Assembly (NCBI RefSeq): GCF_904846605.1
Contig: NZ_CAJHBI010000028.1
Coordinates: 1 to 44,739 of the forward strand
Origin: Psychrobacter sp. 72-O-c
GTDB taxonomy: Bacteria; Pseudomonadota; Gammaproteobacteria; Pseudomonadales; Moraxellaceae
Length of the DNA stretch: 44,739 nt
Reading direction: 5' to 3'
Below are positions 38,896 through 44,739 of this stretch, piece by piece (position 1 is the stretch's first letter; every line of letters starts with the position of its first letter). The notes under the pieces are model-generated. The model was not told the DNA's origin. It made no database searches and was given only the letters and a program-made list of their open reading frames with translations. The position numbers and the translations under genes are program-made.

Positions 38896-39789
38896 ATGCT
38901 TGTTAAGACTGCCCACCGCTTGCGCTTGCAGGCAGCAAGTTCATCGTGCCAAGATTCCGCATCAGACAAGTCTGAGCGTGGACTACTGTCTTCTTATCAA
39001 AGTATAGATAACATTATAAATAGTCGTAACAGTATTAAAAACTGTATAGTTGGCAAACAACAAGGTGCGTCGACGTTGGTATTGGCGCTCTTTGTAATAG
39101 TGATATTAGTGACTGCTGCTGTTGGATTGATGTTTGGCCACAAGCTTGGCTACCAGAGTGGCTACTATTCGATGCAATCCGAGACAAAACAAGCCACTAT
39201 AAACAGTGAGCAGGCGAACAAAGAGCTCACCGATTTGCGCTTAAGTCATAAGATGTCGACGAATCAAGCGACGACTGCCAAACAAGAGTTAACGATCAGT
39301 TTGGCAAATTTAGATGATCTACGTCAGACTCAGCAAGCCCTAAAAGTTGAAAATGAGCAAGTCACACAGCTCAATGGGCTATATGCTAGTGTGATTAGTG
39401 ATAAAGGTGGCATGCCGTTACAGATACTTGGCGCTAAGATTGAACCATTACCTGAGAACACTTTTGAGTATGGTTTCGATATTGGTATGCTCAGTAGTGA
39501 TGGGCAAGCAAAGAATCTAACGGTCAGCTTGACACTGCTAAACGATGATGATTTCGTAGAAGTGCCGCTAGATCCTGCTCGTTATGCTATTAAAGGTATT
39601 GAACGCATTCGTGGACGCTTTGTAATGCCGTCAGGCTTTAAGCCGCTACAAATTAAGCTCATTTTAAAGGCAGGCGATCAGGAAGTGGAGCAATTGTATG
39701 ATTGGAAACTTGGTGCTATGGTCGATAACATGCCACTGTCGCTTTTAGATTTACCAGAAGCCGATAAAAGGCCCATTGCTTCTGAATAA
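38896..39789 (+). CDS. Membrane-anchored coiled-coil protein of unknown function (DUF6776-like?)
   Basis: A 297-residue protein with a 55-residue cytoplasmic start, one transmembrane helix (about 58-80, TLVLALFVIVILVTAAVGLMF) and a heptad-rich coiled coil (about 95-160, many Gln/Leu/Glu). It ends in a beta-rich extracytoplasmic domain (FEYGFDIGMLSSDGQAKNLTVSLTLLNDDDFVEVPL...QLYDWKLG). Its position directly after argC matches the place of a DUF6776-type protein in Pseudomonas, but I could not confirm the family by sequence. A -10-like TATAAT lies near 38858. Function unknown. Confidence 0.72.
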   Translation: MLVKTAHRLRLQAASSSCQDSASDKSERGLLSSYQSIDNIINSRNSIKNCIVGKQQGASTLVLALFVIVILVTAAVGLMFGHKLGYQSGYYSMQSETKQATINSEQANKELTDLRLSHKMSTNQATTAKQELTISLANLDDLRQTQQALKVENEQVTQLNGLYASVISDKGGMPLQILGAKIEPLPENTFEYGFDIGMLSSDGQAKNLTVSLTLLNDDDFVEVPLDPARYAIKGIERIRGRFVMPSGFKPLQIKLILKAGDQEVEQLYDWKLGAMVDNMPLSLLDLPEADKRPIASE

Positions 39790-39930
39790 CCATTCAATTT
39801 CCAGTGACTGTTTGCTTGGTAATAACTGCTTTACTTTTAACAACCGCTTCACCGTATATTTTACCTATCACTTTTATACCTGATAGTCTCTCTTTTATTG
39901 TTAGCTTACCTTTTAGTTTATACTTTGATT

Positions 39931-40338
39931 ATGATGAAACAAATATTATCACAAGCTAAACCCGTTGTTTTTGATTGGCACTTTCCAAATGTGCCCGCTC
40001 ATCGTGCGCAAGATAGTGACCCTGATGGCGAAACCACGCCGCAAGCAGACGTTATGGTGGCGGAACCGGAAGTGGCAAAACCGCCAATGTATGCGGTAGT
40101 TATGTATAACGATAACTATACGCCAATGGAGTTTGTGGTCTACATTTTGCAGTCAGAATTCCGTCATAGCATTGATTCAGCCGTTGAGGTTATGCTAACT
40201 ATTCATAATAATAGCAAAGGTATCGCGGGTATCTACCCTAAAGATATCGCTGAGACCAAAGCAAAAAAGGTTAATAGTCTAGCCCACCGTGAAGGCTATC
40301 CGCTACTTACCCAGATCGAGCCACATCAAGGTGAATAG
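39931..40338 (+). CDS. clpS: ATP-dependent Clp protease adaptor ClpS
   Basis: ClpS binds N-end-rule substrates and delivers them to ClpAP. The last 85 residues hold the whole domain: PPMYAVVMYNDNYTPMEFVVYIL with the residues that form the N-degron pocket, then the ClpA-contacting HNNSKGIAGIYPKDIAETKAKKV and REGYPLL. About 50 residues precede it, a longer tail than in E. coli. The start is not certain: ATG 39931 and 39934 are adjacent, with no clear ribosome-binding site. clpA follows in the same direction, but 644 bases away rather than close by. Confidence 0.92.
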   Translation: MMKQILSQAKPVVFDWHFPNVPAHRAQDSDPDGETTPQADVMVAEPEVAKPPMYAVVMYNDNYTPMEFVVYILQSEFRHSIDSAVEVMLTIHNNSKGIAGIYPKDIAETKAKKVNSLAHREGYPLLTQIEPHQGE

Positions 40339-40982
40339 GGCCAATCGTTTTATCGTTATTTGAATATTATACTTTTGCCCTTTTCTCTGACCCTGTTACT
40401 CCAATAAATCGGTTTTAAGAATAATTATCCAAGTGTTATAAACTGCTTTTTCTAATACATTTTTGTATAAATCCTACTGTATAAAAATATCCAAATCTGT
40501 TTTTGACTCTCTATTTTGACCTTGATTTCTTTCTTAAGTATCCCTATATATATATAGCGAACCAAGTATTCGCAAATATCGTATGGTATACGTATTGTTT
40601 AGAACCCTTGCTTTTGTATATCCTCATTGTTGTCCCTCTATTGCTGTTTTTTACTATTAATCTTTCTATTCATTCAACCAGATTGTAAAGTTACTTCTGC
40701 TGCGCCATTAACTTTACGTTTGCGGTATTATTTGATACATTTTAGTACGTGTTAATAGATTGACTATGCGTGCTTATCATGTTGAGATGAATGACAGCTG
40801 ACGTAAACCGTTTTGTATTAATCGTTTTGTATTACTCTTTGCTGATCAATTATTGTTACCTGTTATTGGATTGATTATTAGTGATAGCGTATTGTTATCT
40901 ACCTTGAACAATCCATCTGTCGCCCTGATTTACTCATTAAGCTACTAAATCCTAAAGATATGTATAACCGTAGGAATTCGTT
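40339..40982. other. Long gap between clpS and clpA
   Basis: 644 very AT-rich bases. A 61-codon hydrophobic frame at 40503-40688 starts with TTG, has no ribosome-binding site and mirrors the AT-rich composition, so it is not accepted. A 12-base direct repeat CGTTTTGTATTA occurs at 40809-40820 and 40823-40834. The clpA promoter is presumably here. Confidence 0.4.
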
Positions 40983-43550
40983 ATGTTAAGTCGTCATCTT
41001 GAAGTCTCCTTGCGTCTAGCCATGACGCTTGCGCGTCAAAAATCACATGAATATCTGACTGTTGAGCACTTGTTACTGGCACTGTTAGAAAACACTCATG
41101 CTGCCAACACTTTGACTGCCTGCAATGCTAATGTCTCAAATTTGCGTACTGAGCTTGAAGCTTATATTAATAAGCACACGCCAACAGTAGATGTCGATAT
41201 AGAGCAGTCACCGCAGCCTACCCAAAGCTTTGATCGTATTTTGCAACGGGCAATCTTCCATGTGCAGTCTATCGGCGGTGGCCGTTTGGTCGAGGGCTCA
41301 GATATTTTAGTGTCTATGTTCTCAGAGCATGATACCTATGCGGTTTATTTGCTGAAAAAGCAAGGTATCAGCCGCCTTGAGCTGACCCAATATCTATCTC
41401 ATGGGCAAGACAAAGAGGAGCCATCTGAGCCACGCGCTTCTATAACGGGTGAGCGTCGTAGTGCTTCTGAAAAGACCAGCAAAGACCCCTTAGTAGAATT
41501 CGCTAGTAACCTCAACCAGCGTGCAGCGGAAGGTAAGACTGATCCGCTCATTGGGCGGGGTCCTGAAATCGAGCGTGCAGCGCAAGTATTGTGCCGCCGC
41601 CGTAAAAACAACCCGCTGTTAGTCGGTGAGCCGGGCGTTGGTAAGACCTCGATTGCTGAAGGTTTAGCCTGGTTGATTATCAATGATAAAGCGCCAAAAC
41701 CACTTAATGGTTGCGTGATTTATAGCTTAGATATTGGCGCATTGATTGCAGGTACAAAATACCGTGGTGATTTCGAAAAACGGATGAAGGCGCTGCTTGA
41801 TGCCCTGAAGAATAAACCCAATGCGATCTTATTTATTGATGAGATTCATATGATTATTGGGGCAGGCTCGTCCATGAGCAGTAATATGGATGTGTCTAAT
41901 TTAATCAAACCAGCTCTTGCTAATGGTGAGTTACGCTGTGTGGGTTCAACCACCTTTACAGAATATCGTCAGGTGTTTGAAAAAGATCATGCATTATCAC
42001 GCCGCTTTCAAAAAATTGATGTCAAAGAACCGAGTATTGATGAGAGTATCGATATCTTACGCGGTCTTAAACCACGTTATGAAGAATTTCATAATGTCGC
42101 GTATACCGATGAAGCTCTAATCAGTGCAGTACAGCTGTCGTCTAAGCATATCCACGAGCGTTTCTTACCGGATAAGGCTATTGATGTCATCGACGAGGCC
42201 GGTGCGTATAAACGCCTGGGCGTTATTCCTGATGCTGATGACATCAATGCTGAAGACAGTTTAATTGCTGATTTGGAGCAGGATTTTGACGAGCAAATCG
42301 ATACAGACACCAATGAAGTTGATGGCACTGATAACGAAATGCAAGATGAAGCTTTAGCTGCTAAAGCCAGTGATAAGTCGAAGGCTGCTGATTTTAAGAA
42401 AGCGAAAAATAAAAAACCACCAATGAAAATTGACGTGGCAGACATTGAAGCTATTGTTGCTAAGTTAGCGCGTATTCCACCTAAGTCGATTTCAAGCGAT
42501 GATAAGAGTGTTCTTGAACATCTAGATCGCGACTTGAAACGCTTAGTCTTTGGTCAAGATGAAGCGATTGCGACCTTGGCCGATGCTATTAAATTATCTC
42601 GTGCGGGTCTTAAAGCACCGGAGAAGCCAATTGGTTCCTTTATGTTTGCAGGGCCAACAGGGGTTGGTAAGACAGAAGTATCGCGCCAGCTGGCCAGTTT
42701 GCTAGGTGTTGAGCTAGTGCGCTTTGATATGTCAGAGTACATGGAAGCGCATACCGCCTCACGTTTGATTGGCGCGCCTCCAGGCTATGTTGGTTATGAC
42801 CAAGGTGGTTTGCTTACTGAAAAGATTAATCAGCATCCTCATTGCGTATTACTGTTTGATGAGATTGAAAAAGCGCATCCAGATGTCTTTAACTTGCTAT
42901 TACAAGTTATGGACCACGGCACGCTAACTGATAATAATGGCCGAGTGGCTAGCTTTAAACAAGTTGTTGTCATTATGACTACTAACGTTGGTGCTGACAG
43001 TATCAGCCGCTCCTCTATGGGCTTTACCCAGCAAGATCATAGTCGTGATAACAATGAGTCACTCAAGCGCGTCTTTAGTCCTGAGTTCCGTAACCGCTTG
43101 GATGCCATCATTCAGTTCAATGCGCTAGATACTTCAGTAGTGGTATCAGTGGTCGATAAATTCTTGGTTGAGCTACAAGTCCAGCTTGATGATAAGCAAG
43201 TGACTTTAGAGATTGATGACGAGGTACGTGATTATTTAGCTGAGAAGGGCTATGACCGCCTGATGGGCGCCCGTCCCATGCAGCGTCTGATTCAAGATGA
43301 GATTAAAAAACCATTGGCAGGTATGATTTTGTTTGGTGACTTGGTCAATGGCGGGGTAGTACATCTTACTTTAGAGCCAGAAGATACTGACGCTGATGCC
43401 GAATCTAACAATATCTCTATTGAGAAAACGGCCTCTAATATGCAAAGCGGCAATATGCAAAGTGATAAAGGCTCAAGCGATAGTCGAATCATATTGACAG
43501 TTGTTGAGACCTACGAGCCGCGCTCAGACTCTGAGTCAGTGGCAAGCTAA
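40983..43550 (+). CDS. clpA: ATP-dependent Clp protease ATPase subunit ClpA
   Basis: ClpA unfolds substrates and threads them into ClpP. The 855-residue chain has the N-domain (1 to about 145, two Clp_N repeats), AAA+ domain 1 with Walker A GEPGVGKT (from 215) and Walker B LFIDEIH, and AAA+ domain 2 with Walker A GPTGVGKT (from 557) and [11 protein letters not shown]. ClpB-type middle-domain coiled coils are absent, which makes it ClpA rather than ClpB. An acidic/lysine-rich insertion of about 60 residues (about 415-480) separates the domains. The ClpP-contact loop, IGL in E. coli, reads SMGF (678-681). TAGGA lies upstream of ATG. clpS precedes it; clpP is not in the window. Confidence 0.96.
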   Translation: MLSRHLEVSLRLAMTLARQKSHEYLTVEHLLLALLENTHAANTLTACNANVSNLRTELEAYINKHTPTVDVDIEQSPQPTQSFDRILQRAIFHVQSIGGGRLVEGSDILVSMFSEHDTYAVYLLKKQGISRLELTQYLSHGQDKEEPSEPRASITGERRSASEKTSKDPLVEFASNLNQRAAEGKTDPLIGRGPEIERAAQVLCRRRKNNPLLVGEPGVGKTSIAEGLAWLIINDKAPKPLNGCVIYSLDIGALIAGTKYRGDFEKRMKALLDALKNKPNAILFIDEIHMIIGAGSSMSSNMDVSNLIKPALANGELRCVGSTTFTEYRQVFEKDHALSRRFQKIDVKEPSIDESIDILRGLKPRYEEFHNVAYTDEALISAVQLSSKHIHERFLPDKAIDVIDEAGAYKRLGVIPDADDINAEDSLIADLEQDFDEQIDTDTNEVDGTDNEMQDEALAAKASDKSKAADFKKAKNKKPPMKIDVADIEAIVAKLARIPPKSISSDDKSVLEHLDRDLKRLVFGQDEAIATLADAIKLSRAGLKAPEKPIGSFMFAGPTGVGKTEVSRQLASLLGVELVRFDMSEYMEAHTASRLIGAPPGYVGYDQGGLLTEKINQHPHCVLLFDEIEKAHPDVFNLLLQVMDHGTLTDNNGRVASFKQVVVIMTTNVGADSISRSSMGFTQQDHSRDNNESLKRVFSPEFRNRLDAIIQFNALDTSVVVSVVDKFLVELQVQLDDKQVTLEIDDEVRDYLAEKGYDRLMGARPMQRLIQDEIKKPLAGMILFGDLVNGGVVHLTLEPEDTDADAESNNISIEKTASNMQSGNMQSDKGSSDSRIILTVVETYEPRSDSESVAS

Positions 43551-43631
43551 GTTGGTTAATCGTAAGCTATTCAATCATAAATTATTTAGTCAATTGATAT
43601 GAATAATCCTGAATTGAATATTGGTATAAAT

Positions 43632-43662
43632 AAAAACGGTTGCTACGGCAGCCGTTTTTTTT
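43632..43662 (+). terminator. Terminator of clpA
   Basis: ACGGTTGC-TACG-GCAGCCGT (one G-U pair) followed by T8, 87 bases after the clpA stop. Confidence 0.88.
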
Positions 43663-43847
43663 CGCTAACATTTAGCCGATGTTTATATGTTTACTAACCT
43701 TTTATAATGAAATGTAACGTCTTTTTTTGCTACCATCATTATTTGAATGACAGATTTATTAATGTGAGGTTTTGATGAGTGCTAAATAAACTGTGTCAAA
43801 CTAATTATAAACAACTAAAAAGCAACTAAAAAAGAGGCGATAGACCC

Positions 43848-44603
43848 ATGCAATTATTTGATGATGAGCAGGCAGAGAACACGACAACTGAGAAAACAGC
43901 TGAGCAAAAACAAGCTATTTTAGATAATGTACGTTTGCCAGAAGATTGGAAATTAGCGCTAACTGATGAGCTGACTTCCGATAATATGGATGATCTCCGC
44001 GCATTCTTAAAGCAAGCTTATCAGTCGAGTGACAGTATTTATCCGCCAGCCCCTCTGATGTTTAATGCCTTTAACCTAACGCCTTTAGCACATGTCAAAG
44101 TCGTTATTTTAGGTCAAGATCCTTATCATCGTCCAGGGCAGGCGATGGGGCTTTCATTCTCAGTACCAAAAGCGATTCCTAAGCCACCATCACTGAATAA
44201 TGTGCTTAAAGAAATGGCTACTGATATTGACACCAGTTACTCAGCTCACGGTGATTTGACCTATTGGGCGCAGCAAGGCGTATTGTTATTGAATAGCTCA
44301 CTAACTGTCAGTGAAGGCGAGCCAAACAGTCATCAAAATAAAGGTTGGGAGCAGTTTACCGACGCTGTCATTGACATTATTAATCAACAAACAGAGCATA
44401 CCGTATTTATTCTGTGGGGCAGCAAAGCGCAAAAGAAAGGTAAATATATCGATACTGATAAACATCTAATTTTAACGGCCGTGCATCCCTCACCACTGGC
44501 GGCCAATCGTGGTGGATTTTTTGGTTCAAAGCCATTTTCTAAAACCAATGATTATCTGAGACAATTTGGCAAAACGCCTATTGACTGGCAATTGCCACAG
44601 TAA
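43848..44603 (+). CDS. ung: Uracil-DNA glycosylase (family 1)
   Basis: Ung removes uracil from DNA to start base-excision repair. The 251-residue protein has all family-1 motifs: GQDPYH with the catalytic aspartate D91, the uracil-contact region LLLNSSLTVSEGEPNSHQNKGW, ILWGSKAQKKG, and HPSPLAANRGGFFGSKPFSKTNDYL with H213. The first 35 residues are a hydrophilic extension. GAGG lies 10 bases upstream of ATG. It appears monocistronic between the clpA terminator and a probable insertion sequence. Confidence 0.96.
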   Translation: MQLFDDEQAENTTTEKTAEQKQAILDNVRLPEDWKLALTDELTSDNMDDLRAFLKQAYQSSDSIYPPAPLMFNAFNLTPLAHVKVVILGQDPYHRPGQAMGLSFSVPKAIPKPPSLNNVLKEMATDIDTSYSAHGDLTYWAQQGVLLLNSSLTVSEGEPNSHQNKGWEQFTDAVIDIINQQTEHTVFILWGSKAQKKGKYIDTDKHLILTAVHPSPLAANRGGFFGSKPFSKTNDYLRQFGKTPIDWQLPQ

Positions 44604-44652
44604 ATGATGACTATACTAATACCAAACCCATAATATATAGTATAATTCAGCT

Positions 44653-44739
44653 ATGACTATACCAACATATACCCTAAAAGATCATGACTTTGGCAAACTC
44701 TCGAAGACCGAGAGTAACCCCAGAGCTCGCCAACGTCTC
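44653..44739 (+). CDS. Probable IS630-type transposase, N-terminal fragment (partial)
   Basis: A frame opens at ATG 44653 and is still open after 29 codons at the right edge (MTIPTYTLKDHDFGKLSKTE..., ending in an R-A-R-Q-R-L run). The pattern of a short strand, then a Leu-rich helix and arginine-rich helix, resembles the start of the helix-turn-helix of IS630-family transposases. The call is tentative: the DDE domain and the inverted repeats are outside the window. The AT-rich stretch 44604-44652 could contain the element's left end. Confidence 0.45.
   Translation, partial: MTIPTYTLKDHDFGKLSKTESNPRARQRL

Noticed and set aside
40503..40688. 61-codon hydrophobic frame between clpS and clpA
   Set aside because: TTG start without ribosome-binding site; the hydrophobic, Tyr/Phe/Leu-rich composition is what AT-rich noncoding DNA gives.

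Overview
The window looks like a chromosomal segment of a Gram-negative gammaproteobacterium of the Moraxellaceae, most likely Psychrobacter or a close relative. This is an inference from moderate-to-low GC, the asparagine/serine-rich insertions in the outer-membrane proteins, the long (about 480-residue) glyceraldehyde-3-phosphate dehydrogenase, and Pseudomonadales-type gene orders (lptD beside amgK-murU, argC beside a membrane/coiled-coil protein, obgE-proB). No rRNA, tRNA, CRISPR array, prophage or replication origin is visible.

Layout. 1-1.1 kb: the end of an IS3-type insertion sequence abuts the decapitated remainder of a lipoprotein-like gene. 1.4-6.2 kb (minus): surA and lptD, outer-membrane protein chaperone and LPS transporter. 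6.7-8.6 kb (plus): amgK and murU, cell-wall sugar recycling. 8.8-11.6 kb (minus): a cyanide-insensitive-type cytochrome bd oxidase operon (cioA, cioB) with a 38-aa DUF2474-like membrane peptide. 12.2-18.7 kb (minus): a large alpha/beta-hydrolase lipoprotein, an unknown exported repeat protein, coq7 (ubiquinone synthesis) and an LplT-like MFS carrier. 19.2-27.8 kb (plus): tamA and tamB, both very long. 27.9-28.1 kb (minus): a tiny hemP gene with a Fur box inside its promoter. 28.4-31.3 kb (plus): a Nudix/ThiE-like fusion and a lipocalin with an unexplained in-frame N-terminal extension. 31.8-38.7 kb (plus): gap, obgE, proB, hemE and argC. 38.9-44.6 kb (plus): an unknown membrane/coiled-coil protein, clpS, clpA and ung. 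The right edge enters what is probably another transposase.

Themes. Much of the content concerns the envelope: SurA and LptD assemble the outer membrane, TamA/TamB span the periplasm, AmgK/MurU recycle peptidoglycan sugars, and the lipocalin, hydrolase and LplT-like carrier handle lipids. The rest is housekeeping. Convergent gene pairs are separated by clear bidirectional terminators (near 1.37, 8.71 and 27.87 kb).

I found no wholly new multi-gene system. The most interesting leads are the small DUF2474-like oxidase peptide, the orphan Fur-controlled hemP, the heptanucleotide repeat upstream of tamA, the extensions on TamA, the lipocalin and the hydrolase, and several clean inverted repeats in promoter regions. 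All statements about family membership rest on reading the translated sequence; no database search was run.
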